From Brevibacterium sp. S22 (GTDB lineage Bacteria > Actinomycetota > Actinomycetes > Actinomycetales > Brevibacteriaceae): a DNA stretch of 64,000 bases. A program made the translations under genes and the position numbers. The stretch covers positions 1 through 64,000 of the forward strand of contig NZ_RHFG01000001.1 of NCBI RefSeq assembly GCF_004745485.1. The letters run 5' to 3'. Positions 17,089 to 28,202 of the stretch are shown here, piece by piece. How positions within the stretch are numbered: the first letter of the stretch is position 1; every line of letters starts with the position of its first letter. The notes under the pieces were generated by a model that was not told where the DNA came from, did not search any database, and saw nothing but the letters and a program-made list of their open reading frames with translations.

Positions 17089-17295
17089 TCAGTAGTGACG
17101 AGCCGCGTTCTCCATCGACTTGCGCACTGTCACAAAGGACACGATAACCACTCCGGTCATCGCAAGGATGACTGCCACAGCTTCGATGCCGAAGGCGAAG
17201 TCGACGATGATCGGAAAGAATCCAGCGAGCATGAAACCCAGCAGCGCGACCAGCGTGAGTGCCGTGGCAATTGAAAAGAGCTTTGCACCATTCAT
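17089..17295 (-). CDS. small membrane protein (68 aa)
   Basis: Preceded by GAAGGAG at good spacing. The product has two hydrophobic helices, about residues 8-30 and 36-55, then a short basic and polar tail (TVRKSMENAARHY). No family recognised. It lies between tRNA-Arg and the thiamine-binding-type gene, with its own terminator; 87 nt separate it from the upstream gene. Confidence 0.7.
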   Translation of the reverse strand: MNGAKLFSIATALTLVALLGFMLAGFFPIIVDFAFGIEAVAVILAMTGVVIVSFVTVRKSMENAARHY

Positions 17296-17382
17296 CGTCC
17301 ATCTCCTTCGATCAGTGCATCCGATGGAAAAGACTAACGCCAGATGCAGCTCACGTCACTGAAAATTTCGAAATATTTCGCC

Positions 17383-17697
17383 TCAGGAGTCTTCGCGGAC
17401 ATCGATCGCTTTCTCCAGGCGCTCGAGTTTGCCGTCGATCTCGCCGGAGTAGCCGGGCCTGATATCGGCCTTGACCACCAACGACACCCGAGTGCCGAAC
17501 TCACCGACGGCCTCGGTCGCGTCCTTGATGACCGCGAAGACTTCGTCCCATTCACCTTCGATGGTTGTGAACATCGAGTCCGTGCGGTGCGGCAGACCAG
17601 AATTGCGGACGATCTCGACGGCCGCTGCCACGGCGTCGTGGACCGATGCGTCGGCCCCTTCTCCCCCGCTGGGGGCGACTGAAAAAGCTGCGAGCAT
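17383..17697 (-). CDS. thiamine-binding-type protein (MTH1187/YkoF-like)
   Basis: 104 residues. The family pattern is visible in MLAAFSVAPSGGEGADASVH, then VAAAVEIVRNSGLPHRTDSMFTTIEGEWDEVFAVIKDATEA and VSLVVKADIRPG. Members form ferredoxin-like dimers or tetramers, and some bind thiamine or its pyrimidine moiety. No thiamine riboswitch or ABC transporter genes are nearby, so the ligand is unknown. Start at ATG 17697 with AAGGGA about 8 nt upstream; an in-frame upstream extension overlaps the thiolase terminator. Confidence 0.75.
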   Translation of the reverse strand: MLAAFSVAPSGGEGADASVHDAVAAAVEIVRNSGLPHRTDSMFTTIEGEWDEVFAVIKDATEAVGEFGTRVSLVVKADIRPGYSGEIDGKLERLEKAIDVREDS

Positions 17698-17720
17698 GAT
17701 GGTGATCCCTTCGTTCAGGT

Positions 17721-17750
17721 GCGGTGGGGTGCCGATCGGCACCCCACCGC
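17721..17750 (-). terminator. terminator hairpin after thiolase
   Basis: Perfect 30-bp palindrome (15-bp arms beginning GCGGTGGGGTGCC) between the thiolase stop and the next leftward gene. It is very stable but lacks a T-tract. Confidence 0.65.
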
Positions 17751-17784
17751 GCTAGCTTGACCGACGCGGACTGGCCGACTCCGC

Positions 17785-18975
17785 TCAGGCTTGAGCAGGC
17801 ACTGTCACGATGAGCGAATCGCCCTGTCCGCCGCCGCCGCAGAGTGCGGCGATGCCAGTGCCGCCGCCTCGGCGCTGGAGTTCGAGGGCAAGGGTGAGGA
17901 CGACTCGAGCTCCCGAGGCTCCGATCGGATGGCCCAGCGCGACGGCGCCTCCGTTGACATTCACCTTGTCCTCGTCAATGCCGAGATCCTTGACACTGGC
18001 CAGGCCGACAGCGGCGAAGGCTTCGTTGATCTCGTAGAGATCGAAGGAGTCGGCTGCGACGCCTTCGCGCTCAGCAGCAGCCTTGATGGCCTGCGAGGGC
18101 TGGTGCTGAAGGGTCGAGTCCGGTCCGGCGGTCCATGCATGGGACCGGACCTCGCCGAGGATCGGAGCACCCAGCGCTTCGGCCTTCTCACGCGACATGA
18201 CGACGACGGCGCAGGCGCCGTCGGATATCTGCGAGGCATTGCCGGCGGTGATCGTTCCGTCCTTGCGGAAAGACGGACGCAGCTTGGACAGGGACTCGGC
18301 GGTCGTGTCCGCCCGCACTCCCTCATCAGCGGAGACTGTGACATCACCCTTGCGCGAGCTGTAGGTCACGGGAACGATCTCATTCTCGAAGGCTCCGGAT
18401 TCCTGCGCCGCGGCGGCTCTCTGGTGGGAGCGAGCGGAGAACGCGTCCTGCTCGGTGCGGGAGAATTCGCGGTCACCGGCGTTGGCCTCTTCGGTCAGTC
18501 CGCCCATGGCCTGATCGGTGAACGCATCCCAGAGGCCGTCGTAGTCCATATGATCCTTGACGACGACATCGCCGTATTTGTAACCCGAACGCGACTTCGT
18601 GAGCATGTGCGGAGCCTGGCTCATCGACTCCTGCCCACCGGCCACGACGACGTCGTACTCGCCGGACCGGATCAGCTGGGCGGCCTGGGTGATCGTGTTG
18701 ATTCCCGACAGGCACAGCTTATTCACCGACACAGCTGGAACGGACATCGGAATGCCGGCCTTGACCGCAGCCTGACGACCGGGGCCCTGACTGTTGCCCG
18801 CCTGCAGAACCTGCCCCATGATCACGTAGTCGACGTCAGAGCCCTGAATTCCGGCGCGATCGAGTGCACCGGCGATGGCTTCGGCGCCGAGCTCGACGGC
18901 ACTGAGTTTCGACAGCTCTCCCTGCAGCCGCCCGAACGGTGTCCGCGCTCCGGCGACGATCACTGCATCAGCCAT
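17785..18975 (-). CDS. acetyl-CoA C-acetyltransferase (thiolase)
   Basis: 396-residue thiolase condensing or cleaving acetoacetyl-CoA. The acyl-enzyme Cys is Cys88 in VNKLCLSG. Near the C-terminus are [21 protein letters not shown] (catalytic His) and the second Cys in ALCGGGGQG. The length is normal. ATG 18975 is preceded by GAGGAAAT; an in-frame upstream ATG has no site. It is transcribed away from the coiled-coil gene at 19209. Whether it serves degradation or biosynthesis cannot be read from context. Confidence 0.92.
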   Translation of the reverse strand: MADAVIVAGARTPFGRLQGELSKLSAVELGAEAIAGALDRAGIQGSDVDYVIMGQVLQAGNSQGPGRQAAVKAGIPMSVPAVSVNKLCLSGINTITQAAQLIRSGEYDVVVAGGQESMSQAPHMLTKSRSGYKYGDVVVKDHMDYDGLWDAFTDQAMGGLTEEANAGDREFSRTEQDAFSARSHQRAAAAQESGAFENEIVPVTYSSRKGDVTVSADEGVRADTTAESLSKLRPSFRKDGTITAGNASQISDGACAVVVMSREKAEALGAPILGEVRSHAWTAGPDSTLQHQPSQAIKAAAEREGVAADSFDLYEINEAFAAVGLASVKDLGIDEDKVNVNGGAVALGHPIGASGARVVLTLALELQRRGGGTGIAALCGGGGQGDSLIVTVPAQA

Positions 18976-19208
18976 ATTTCCTCCTCGGATATCCGCGTCC
19001 GGACTCGTGTCCGCAACACGTATGCATTTCGACATCCACCAGCCTAGTCGAGGCTCATGTGGCCTGTATCACTGGGGCCGGACAGCCGTGTCTGAGAAGC
19101 CTCGTCCACACTCCCGCATTCGCACCCAACACTCATGGAGTCTCCGTTAGAGTAGGACGAGGACAGCCCAAGAACACCCCCTTTCCAAGATGACAGGAGT
19201 TCGCTTCA

Positions 19209-20831
19209 GTGACGCCCACCGAAGAATTCCGCACAGCGATGCGCGGCTACGAGAAGAGTGAAGTCGATTCGCGTCTGCAGCAGCTGCGCACCGAGGTCGA
19301 ATCGGTCCGCAAGGCGTTGGCCGATGCGCGCAGTCAGGTCATCAATGCAGATCGGGCGAAGCTGCAGATCGCCGGAGAGCTCTCTGAAGCCAAGGCACAG
19401 CTGAAGAAGGCTGCCAACGACAACGCAGAAGCCGCCGGTCCTCCCGGAAGCCGCATCGACCATCTCCTCAAGATCGCCGAATCGCAGGCCCGTGAGACCC
19501 TGGCTCAGGCCAATTCCGATGCTGAGACGATCCGAAACAAGGCCCGCGCCGAGGCAGCTTCCGCTCGTGCTCGGATGCACACCGAAAGCAACGACACACT
19601 CTCCAATGCACGCTCGGAAGCCGATGCGATCACCTCCTCGGCCGAGCTGCGCGCCGAAGAGACGATCAAGGCCGCTGAGAAACGCGCCGCAGAGCTCAGC
19701 GCGACCACCGAACGAGAGACCAATCAGGCCAAGGAAGCGAATGCCGCTTCCTCGAAGGAGGCTCGCGAGAGCCTCGATCTCGAGCTGTCCGAGCTGCGGG
19801 CGACTGCAGAGAAGGAAGCTGCAGATCTGCGCGCCGAGGCCAAGACCGAGGCCGAAGAGATCGTCGCGTCCGCACAGGCCCAGGCCGATGAGCTGCTCAA
19901 TGCCGCGAAGGCCCGCGATGAGGCGTCGAAGAAAGCCGGAAACGACTTCGACCTCGAACTCGCGAATAAGCGCAAAGAAGCCGAAACCGAACGCAAGAAG
20001 CGCTACGAAGAGGCTCAGGCCGAGAACAAGAAGCTCATCGAAGAGGCTCAGGCGCGTGCGGGGAAGGCCGACACCGAGGCGAAGGAAGCTGCCGAACGCG
20101 CGGAGCAGACTCGCACCGATGCGGTGAAGAAGGCCGACGAGATCATCGCCGATGGAAAGTCTCGCGCCCAGACGCTCATCTCCGAAGCTCGGGCCACCGC
20201 CGAGGCGACCATCGAGGAATCCGCGGCAGAGGCCAAGCGCAATGTCGCCTCCGCTCAGTCGCAGGTCGATCTGCTCACGAAGCAGCGCAAGACGATCACC
20301 GCTCAGCTCGACCAGCTCCGCTCCCTGTTTGCGATGCCGGGAGTCATGGGCGGGGACTCGGTGGATCCGGCGAAGGCCGAATCGGCCTCTCACGCCACCG
20401 AGCAGATCGCTGACGGCCAGGAGCTCGAAGATCTGCTGGCCGACGATGATTCTTCGGATTCGGATTCGGAAGAGGACGATTCCGGGCAGTCGACCGACGA
20501 TGCGCAGTCGACCGATGCCGAAACGGATTCGGCCGAATCCGCCGATTCCAAGGGTTCGAATTCGCCCGGAAGCGGGAAGAACGACGACGCCGGAGCCGAG
20601 GACGAGGTAACCGCCCAGTCCGACGAGTCGGCAGATGGTTCGGAGACCACTGCGGAGTCAGAGACCACTGCAGAGTCGGCTGCGGACGCCGACGACGAAG
20701 CCGAGGACACGAAGGCCGAAGACCTGCCCAACGGCGCCACCGACGAGGACACCATCTCGATCGACGCCCAGGTCTCCGGATCGAAGAATGACAGCTCTAA
20801 GACGTCACGCTCGCGTAACTCGCTGCGCTGA
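19209..20831 (+). CDS. DivIVA-like coiled-coil protein with acidic tail
   Basis: 540 residues from a GTG start behind AGGAG. The N-terminus (FRTAMRGYEKSEVDSRLQQL) resembles the membrane-binding DivIVA/Wag31 head. Residues about 25-380 are an almost uninterrupted Ala/Glu/Lys/Arg coiled coil, recalling actinobacterial polar scaffolds such as Scy and FilP. Residues about 400-530 are an extremely acidic Ser/Asp/Glu low-complexity region, ending in a basic SRSRNSLR. A structural role at the pole or septum is likely but inferred. Monocistronic, with a terminator after it. Confidence 0.78.
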   Translation: MTPTEEFRTAMRGYEKSEVDSRLQQLRTEVESVRKALADARSQVINADRAKLQIAGELSEAKAQLKKAANDNAEAAGPPGSRIDHLLKIAESQARETLAQANSDAETIRNKARAEAASARARMHTESNDTLSNARSEADAITSSAELRAEETIKAAEKRAAELSATTERETNQAKEANAASSKEARESLDLELSELRATAEKEAADLRAEAKTEAEEIVASAQAQADELLNAAKARDEASKKAGNDFDLELANKRKEAETERKKRYEEAQAENKKLIEEAQARAGKADTEAKEAAERAEQTRTDAVKKADEIIADGKSRAQTLISEARATAEATIEESAAEAKRNVASAQSQVDLLTKQRKTITAQLDQLRSLFAMPGVMGGDSVDPAKAESASHATEQIADGQELEDLLADDDSSDSDSEEDDSGQSTDDAQSTDAETDSAESADSKGSNSPGSGKNDDAGAEDEVTAQSDESADGSETTAESETTAESAADADDEAEDTKAEDLPNGATDEDTISIDAQVSGSKNDSSKTSRSRNSLR

Positions 20832-20853
20832 GGACGACTGAGACGAATATGGT

Positions 20854-20881
20854 GAAGGGACCCGCAGCTGCGGGTCCCTTC
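20854..20881 (+). terminator. terminator of the coiled-coil gene
   Basis: Perfect 28-bp palindrome with 14-bp arms (GAAGGGACCCGCAG and complement) 22 nt after the stop codon. The T-tract is weak. Confidence 0.7.
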
Positions 20882-20948
20882 ATCATTGACAGCCTCGGAG
20901 CTCGGCCGACCGAAATCATTCAGCCACCGGGCCCAAGACCGTCTGCTC

Positions 20949-21245
20949 TCACCTGAAGCGGTCGAAGCAGCGGTGGTGCCAGTGTCGTCTGCTCTCGACC
21001 CCGATTTCGATTCCATGCGGGGCATCCTGACGCCACGCCACGATATGGCTTGCGGCTGCGCTGACGTCGCGACCACAGCCCGGGCAGACATACGCCTTGC
21101 CGGAGTCGTTTCCCTTCACGGTCTGCACAGACCAGGTTCCGTCCGGCAGCGTACGGCTCGTCCTCATACCTGCCACCGACGCGGACAGGTCGCGGGGAGC
21201 CTGCTGCCATTTGTTCTTGCGACGCGAGGATGAAGATCGTGGCAT
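20949..21245 (-). CDS. small zinc-site protein next to nucS
   Basis: 98 residues: basic Ser/Arg-rich N-terminus, then KAYVCPGCGRDV, SHIVAW and RRHWHHRCF. The CPGC pair with a downstream His and HRC suggests one zinc site. Similar small proteins are common in actinobacteria, sometimes labelled ATP/GTP-binding without a visible P-loop; none is present here. It is divergent from nucS with only 30 bp between the starts, so they share a promoter region. Function unknown. Confidence 0.75.
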   Translation of the reverse strand: MPRSSSSRRKNKWQQAPRDLSASVAGMRTSRTLPDGTWSVQTVKGNDSGKAYVCPGCGRDVSAAASHIVAWRQDAPHGIEIGVESRRHWHHRCFDRFR

Positions 21246-21275
21246 TGAGTCATTGTCTCACGTAGGCTGAAGCGC

Positions 21276-21971
21276 GTGCGTCTAGTCATAGCCAAATGCT
21301 CTGTCGATTATGCCGGTCGTCTGACCGCTCACCTGCCGATGGCCACCCGCCTCATCATGCTCAAGTCAGATGGCTCGGTGCTCATCCATTCCGACGGCGG
21401 TTCCTATAAGCCGCTGAACTGGATGACTCCCCCGTGCACGGTTCGGCACATCGAACCCGATGCCGAGCAGGCCGAAGCCGGGCTGACCGAGCTGTGGGAA
21501 GTGTCGCAGACGAAGACGGGTGACCGACTTGTCATCTCGATCGCTGAAGTCCTCGCTGACGACACCTATGAGTTCGGTGTCGACCCGGGTCTTGTCAAGG
21601 ACGGTGTCGAAGCACATCTGCAGGAACTGCTCGCCGAACACATCGATACCCTCGGCGACGGATACAGTCTGGTTCGCCGCGAATACATGACGGCGATCGG
21701 GCCGGTGGACATCCTGGCTCGTGATGACGGACAGAAGTCGGTGGCAGTGGAGATCAAACGCCGTGGCGATATCGACGGCGTCGAGCAGCTGACACGCTAT
21801 CTCGAACTGATGAATCGCGATCCCCTCCTCAGCCCTGTCCAGGGAGTCTTCGCAGCTCAGGAAATCAAACCGCAGGCTCGTACGCTCGCTGAAGATCGCG
21901 GTATCCGCTGCGTCGTCCTCGACTACGATGCCCTGCGCGGTATGGACGACCCGGATTCGCGCCTCTTCTGA
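21276..21971 (+). CDS. nucS: endonuclease NucS (mismatch-specific)
   Basis: 231 residues. In actinobacteria lacking MutS/MutL, NucS (EndoMS) cuts both strands at mismatches and limits mutation. The N-terminal DNA-binding domain ([21 protein letters not shown]) is followed by a RecB-like nuclease core with GPVDILARD and [10 protein letters not shown] as the catalytic acid/Lys motifs. The last five residues, DSRLF, match a beta-clamp-binding tail. The GTG start has no ribosome site, but TAGGCT ends 7 nt upstream, compatible with a leaderless message. Confidence 0.95.
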   Translation: MRLVIAKCSVDYAGRLTAHLPMATRLIMLKSDGSVLIHSDGGSYKPLNWMTPPCTVRHIEPDAEQAEAGLTELWEVSQTKTGDRLVISIAEVLADDTYEFGVDPGLVKDGVEAHLQELLAEHIDTLGDGYSLVRREYMTAIGPVDILARDDGQKSVAVEIKRRGDIDGVEQLTRYLELMNRDPLLSPVQGVFAAQEIKPQARTLAEDRGIRCVVLDYDALRGMDDPDSRLF

Positions 21972-22080
21972 CCACCCAGCGTGGACTGCCTGATCACTCC
22001 ACGGGACACTCCCAGCTCCTCGATCAAGCTGCCGATCAAGCCGAACCGCATCTGCGGACTCGTCGCGCATAGTGTGCCCC

Positions 22081-22154
22081 TCGATCAAGCCGCCCAGCGT
22101 CTGTCGACCCTCCGCACGCGCTCCACTCGTCGATCAAGCCGCCCAGCGTCTGTC
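22081..22154. repeat. 25-bp direct repeat pair, 3' of the DUF559-like gene
   Basis: The 25-bp sequence starting TCGATCAAGCCGCCCAGCG occurs identically at 22081-22105 and 22130-22154. A shorter related piece (CTCGATCAAGC) lies at 22019. On the minus strand the unit reads GACAGACGCTGGGCGGCTTG and resembles the units at 23415-23490. The 21972-22204 interval has no gene. Confidence 0.85.
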
Positions 22155-22204
22155 TGCCCGTCTACCGATCGATACATGAGGCCCGCCTTGAACGAGGGCA
22201 GATA

Positions 22205-23215
22205 TCACGTCACGTAGCGACGGTGGCCGTCGATAATGATGCGTCGTCGCACCGCCTCCTTGATCCGCAGGAAGACGTCGGCGGCGAACAGATCGCTCCA
22301 CCGGATGCGGAAGACTGTCCACCCTTCGTTGCGCAATGCGTACTCACGACGCCGTTCGAGTTCGAAAGTCTGCTCCGGGTCAACTCCATCGAGGTAGTAC
22401 TTGCCCACTCCGTCGAATTCTGCGATGACCTTGGCATCCTCATTTGCGAAGTCTGTCCGCCCCAAGTGTTTGCCGTTTCCATCCCAGACGTCGACCTGCG
22501 GTACGAAATCGGGAATCGAATGTTCGACGAACCGCATCGCACAGATCGACTCGGCCACGCTCTCCCGTCGAGCGTCGACATTGTCGAGAGCCTTGAGTAT
22601 CTTCGCGGTGCCTGTGCGTACAGGATGGGATTCGCAATAGGTCCGGATCTCGTCGACAGTCACGATCTCATTGCGTACCGCCGAGTCGAGCACCGCAACG
22701 GCGAACGGGAGCGTGCTGTCCCGAGCGATGTCGTGCATCGTCTGCGGAACTGACGTGACCGGGATCCCGTTGACGATTTGGCTGGCACTGTGGTCAAGTG
22801 CACGTCGACGTACCAACATCTTCGCAAGGCGCACACCGCTGCGCGGACTCACGGCTTCGGCAAACACATCGTCTCGATCGACAAAAGGTATCGCGACGCC
22901 ATGAATGATGAGTGCGCTGCGATGAGAGAACACAGCATCCGGAGGGAGGCGATCGACATACGACCTGACGATGATCCTCAAGTCCTCCGTACGCTTGCGC
23001 AGGCCGGTCGTCTCCTGAGGCAGAGTGGTGGTGGGGGCCTCCGCGATCGCAGCGACGAAACTGTGGTCCGGGTTCGTACACGCCGCGGTCACAACGTACC
23101 TGCCGCGCTGCAGACGTCGCAGGCAACATCGTTCAGCAGCTTTGATCCGGTGACAGTCCCATCCTGCCGCGAGCAGCGCGGCCGTCGACAGACATCCGTA
23201 CATGACACCAAGCAT
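22205..23215 (-). CDS. DUF559/AbiEi-like hypothetical protein (336 aa)
   Basis: The N-terminal region (LSTAALLAAGWDCHRIKA...LQRGRYVV) looks like the winged-helix opening of AbiEi-type proteins. The middle (FSHRSALIIHGVAIP; SVPQTMHDIAR) is typical of the same large actinobacterial group. The C-terminus (LGRTDFANEDAKVIAEFDGVGKYY and GWTVFRIRWSDL) matches the Vsr-like/DUF559 nuclease fold with Asp and Glu in plausible catalytic positions. Members are often called antitoxin- or endonuclease-like without proof. No toxin partner is adjacent. The start is uncertain (ATG 23215 or 23203). It is bracketed by a short repeat family. Confidence 0.7.
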   Translation of the reverse strand: MLGVMYGCLSTAALLAAGWDCHRIKAAERCCLRRLQRGRYVVTAACTNPDHSFVAAIAEAPTTTLPQETTGLRKRTEDLRIIVRSYVDRLPPDAVFSHRSALIIHGVAIPFVDRDDVFAEAVSPRSGVRLAKMLVRRRALDHSASQIVNGIPVTSVPQTMHDIARDSTLPFAVAVLDSAVRNEIVTVDEIRTYCESHPVRTGTAKILKALDNVDARRESVAESICAMRFVEHSIPDFVPQVDVWDGNGKHLGRTDFANEDAKVIAEFDGVGKYYLDGVDPEQTFELERRREYALRNEGWTVFRIRWSDLFAADVFLRIKEAVRRRIIIDGHRRYVT

Positions 23216-23696
23216 GACCGACCGGCACCGAGGAGGCCAGAGTCGAGAATCGGCCTGTGGATAACCGACGACTCGACCTCACAGACCCCACGATTCTCTG
23301 CGTGATGTCCCACCCCCGCTTGCGCGGCGGCGCCCGCAGTCGTGTGTGTCCCGGACGGCACGAGTGGGAAGCCAGGCCCCATTCAAGCGGCAGCGCCGTT
23401 ATCGGGCGGTAGACCTATGGACAGACGGGGTTCGCCGTGAACGAAGGAGGCGACTATGGACAGACGGGGCGAGGCTTGAATGAGGCCCATTTGACGGGAG
23501 AGGTCGCACGCTGAAGGGCGGAGGACTGAGCGCGGAGTGCCACGAGCCATGTGCAATGGGGTAAAGGTACGTGAGCCGCCGCGCAAAGGACGGACAGCTG
23601 CGAGGCGGAGGATGGAGACGACTCGCGGGGTGTATCGAGAAGAAGAGCGGTTCCGAAAATCACGATCGGAAGGTTGTGCGCACCGCCCGAGGTGGC
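23216..23696. other. gene-poor interval between the DUF559-like gene and murA
   Basis: About 480 bp without an open frame supported by a ribosome site or similarity. It contains two tandem repeat units (23415-23469) described separately. Composition is less regular than in the coding regions on both sides, consistent with decayed or repeat-derived sequence. Confidence 0.5.
23415..23469. repeat. tandem repeat units 5' of the DUF559-like gene
   Basis: CTATGGACAGACGGGG occurs at 23415-23430 and again at 23454-23469, a 39-bp period, each followed by a related segment ending TGAACGAAGG or TTGAATGAGG. The units resemble, in opposite orientation, the copies at 22081-22154. Confidence 0.75.
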
Positions 23697-25010
23697 CTAA
23701 TCGAAGCTGAGGACGTCGCGCTTCTCGACTCGCTCGATGCGGACACCGAGGCTACGCAGATTCTCGACGAAGTTCTCATAGCCGCGTTCGATGTGATCGA
23801 TTCCCGACACTTCGGTCACTCCCCCGGCTCGCAGCGCAGCCATGACCAGGCCCGCCCCTGCACGGATGTCGGAGGCTTCGACTTCGGCACCTGAGAGGCT
23901 CTCGCTGCCGGTGACCAGCGCATGATTGCCGTCGATGCGCACTCTGGCACCGAGGCGGGCGATCTCCTGCACAAAGCGCCAGCGGGCTTCGAACAGGTTC
24001 TCGGACAACAGGCCGATTCCGTCGGAGACAGAGTTCAAAGCGATGACGAAGGGCTGCAGATCGGTCGGGAAACCGGGGAACGGCATCGTCGCGACCCGAA
24101 TCGCGTGAGGGCGCTCTGCACCGATGACGCGAAATCCCTGACCCAACGTCCCATCACCGAGGGTGATCTCTCCCAGGTCTTCGACTGCAGCACCCGAGTC
24201 CCGCAGCTTCGTACCGATATTGGGCATGATGTCGAGCCCGACTCCGCGTACGGTCACGTCGCCGGCGCTCAGAGCGGCGCCGAAGGCGAAGGTTCCCGCG
24301 ACGATGCGGTCTCCCACGGTCCGGTGGGTGACCGGGTGCAGCGACTCAACTCCCGTGATCGTGAGGTCGGAGGTGCCGATCCCCTCGATCTGCGCTCCCA
24401 TCTCGACGAGCATCCTGCAGATGTCGACGATCTCAGGTTCACGCGCGGCATTGGCGATCGTGGTGGTGCCATGGGCGAGGGTCGCGGCCATGACGAGGTT
24501 CTCAGTGGCGCCGACGGACGGGAACTCGAGGACGATCTCGGTGCCGCGCAGCCCTTCGGGTGCTTCCGCGACGAAGTAGCCGTGGTCGAGATGGACGACT
24601 GCGCCCAGCGCTTCGAGTCCGGCCTGGTGCATATCGAGACCACGGGAGCCGATCGCGTCACCACCGGGAAGAGCCACATGTGCGGCTCGCATCCGTGCGG
24701 TGAGAGGGCCGAGGACGGAGATCGATGCCCGCATCGCACGGACCAGCTCGTAGTCCGCCTGGATGCCGACCTCTGCGGGGACATCGATGCTGACGACGCC
24801 GTCTGCGGCATCGTAGTCGACCTCACAGCCGAGGCGGACGAGCAGTTCGACCATGATCCGCACGTCCAAGATGGCCGGAACGTTGGTGATGGTGGTGCGC
24901 CCGACGGCGAGGAGACTTGCGGCCATGAGTTTGAGCACGCTGTTCTTCGCGCCTCTGACGTCGATGGTTCCCGCCAGCTGTGCAGGACCGGTCAAACGGA
25001 AGACATCCAT
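23697..25010 (-). CDS. murA: UDP-N-acetylglucosamine 1-carboxyvinyltransferase
   Basis: 437 residues; it adds enolpyruvate from PEP to UDP-GlcNAc, the first committed step of peptidoglycan synthesis in the cytosol. Lys22 in RGAKN is conserved. The loop that normally holds the fosfomycin-reactive Cys reads [11 protein letters not shown], with Asp at position 118, as in mycobacterial MurA, which is intrinsically fosfomycin resistant. [11 protein letters not shown] and the C-terminal RGYENF are also family hallmarks. Its ATG overlaps the stop of DUF2550 as TAATG, so it is translated by coupling at the end of the atp transcript. Confidence 0.95.
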   Translation of the reverse strand: MDVFRLTGPAQLAGTIDVRGAKNSVLKLMAASLLAVGRTTITNVPAILDVRIMVELLVRLGCEVDYDAADGVVSIDVPAEVGIQADYELVRAMRASISVLGPLTARMRAAHVALPGGDAIGSRGLDMHQAGLEALGAVVHLDHGYFVAEAPEGLRGTEIVLEFPSVGATENLVMAATLAHGTTTIANAAREPEIVDICRMLVEMGAQIEGIGTSDLTITGVESLHPVTHRTVGDRIVAGTFAFGAALSAGDVTVRGVGLDIMPNIGTKLRDSGAAVEDLGEITLGDGTLGQGFRVIGAERPHAIRVATMPFPGFPTDLQPFVIALNSVSDGIGLLSENLFEARWRFVQEIARLGARVRIDGNHALVTGSESLSGAEVEASDIRAGAGLVMAALRAGGVTEVSGIDHIERGYENFVENLRSLGVRIERVEKRDVLSFD

Positions 25011-25477
25011 TAAGTGAAACGTCCCATCGTCGGATTGTACCCAGGGGGTGAGGATTCGAGCCACGAAGCCATTGTGGACAGGGATTCGGTGTCCATTGCC
25101 AAGGACACGGATCGCGGGCGGCCGTCCGCTTTGCCGTAGGAGCAGTCGACGACGACTGCCTCAGGCAGAACCGAATACTGCTCCCCGGACGTGGGTTTGC
25201 GCCGCACGAGTATGTCGAGATCCGCCCGCGGCAGTCGGAACGCTGCACGCCGGGTCAGAGCGAACACGGGGTACCAGTCAAGGGAGGTGACCGAGAACAC
25301 GGCTACGCCCAAACGCCAACGTGGGCGAGAAGAATACTCCTCGCCCACGTTGATGGAACAGTCAAAGGCACCCGAGAGCTTCGAGATCGACCTGCGTCGA
25401 ATCGTGACGACCACGATCAGAGCAAGCGCGAGTCCTACCAGCGAGAGCAGAACGATCAGCAGGACGGAAGGGTTCAC
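25010..25477 (-). CDS. DUF2550 family membrane protein
   Basis: About 155 residues: an N-terminal membrane helix ([20 protein letters not shown]), then a basic and Trp-containing cytosolic domain ([24 protein letters not shown]). This gene follows atpC in many actinobacteria, including mycobacteria, and its function is unknown. I place the start at GTG 25477 so that it does not overlap atpC; a longer frame begins at 25528 inside atpC. No strong ribosome site is seen for either. Its stop is coupled to murA. Confidence 0.78.
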   Translation of the reverse strand: MNPSVLLIVLLSLVGLALALIVVVTIRRRSISKLSGAFDCSINVGEEYSSRPRWRLGVAVFSVTSLDWYPVFALTRRAAFRLPRADLDILVRRKPTSGEQYSVLPEAVVVDCSYGKADGRPRSVSLAMDTESLSTMASWLESSPPGYNPTMGRFT

Positions 25478-25499
25478 GGTTGCCAGTGTAACCTGCGGA

Positions 25500-25760
25500 T
25501 CAGAGAAGTTCGGCCTGATCAGCGGCAATGATCACACGGTTGTTCTCCACCGAGAGGAATCCACCATCGGCTTTGACCCTGATGGTGTCCTCCCCCGGGG
25601 TGAGAATCCGCGTTTCGCCGTCGGCGACGACACCCAACACGGGCTCGTGGCCCGGCAGGATGCCGATCTCGCCGTCGAGTGTACGGGCGATGACGCGCTT
25701 GGCCTCACCGACCCATACCTCGCGATCAGCAGCCACGACATTCACTTCGAGTGTCGCCAT
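25500..25760 (-). CDS. atpC: F1Fo-ATP synthase subunit epsilon
   Basis: 86 residues, comprising only the N-terminal beta-sandwich (LEVNVVAADREVWVGEAKRV, GEIGILPGHEPVLGVV). The C-terminal helical hairpin that inhibits ATP hydrolysis in E. coli and Bacillus is essentially absent, as in several actinobacteria with short epsilon subunits. It joins the gamma subunit in the central stalk. It lies 3 nt from the atpD stop. Confidence 0.93.
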   Translation of the reverse strand: MATLEVNVVAADREVWVGEAKRVIARTLDGEIGILPGHEPVLGVVADGETRILTPGEDTIRVKADGGFLSVENNRVIIAADQAELL

Positions 25761-25763
25761 GGC

Positions 25764-28171
<2,408 letters not shown>

Positions 28172-28202
28172 CAGTTCTTCCTTTCGCCGTTACGGAACAG
28201 GT

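Noticed and set aside
17383-17742. Thiamine (TPP) riboswitch near the thiamine-binding-type gene
   Set aside because: No thi-box-like conserved sequence is visible; the upstream palindrome is better explained as the thiolase terminator.
23571-23894. Plus-strand frame entering the end of murA
   Set aside because: Half of it is antisense to murA, and the rest overlaps repeat-bearing intergenic DNA without a ribosome site.
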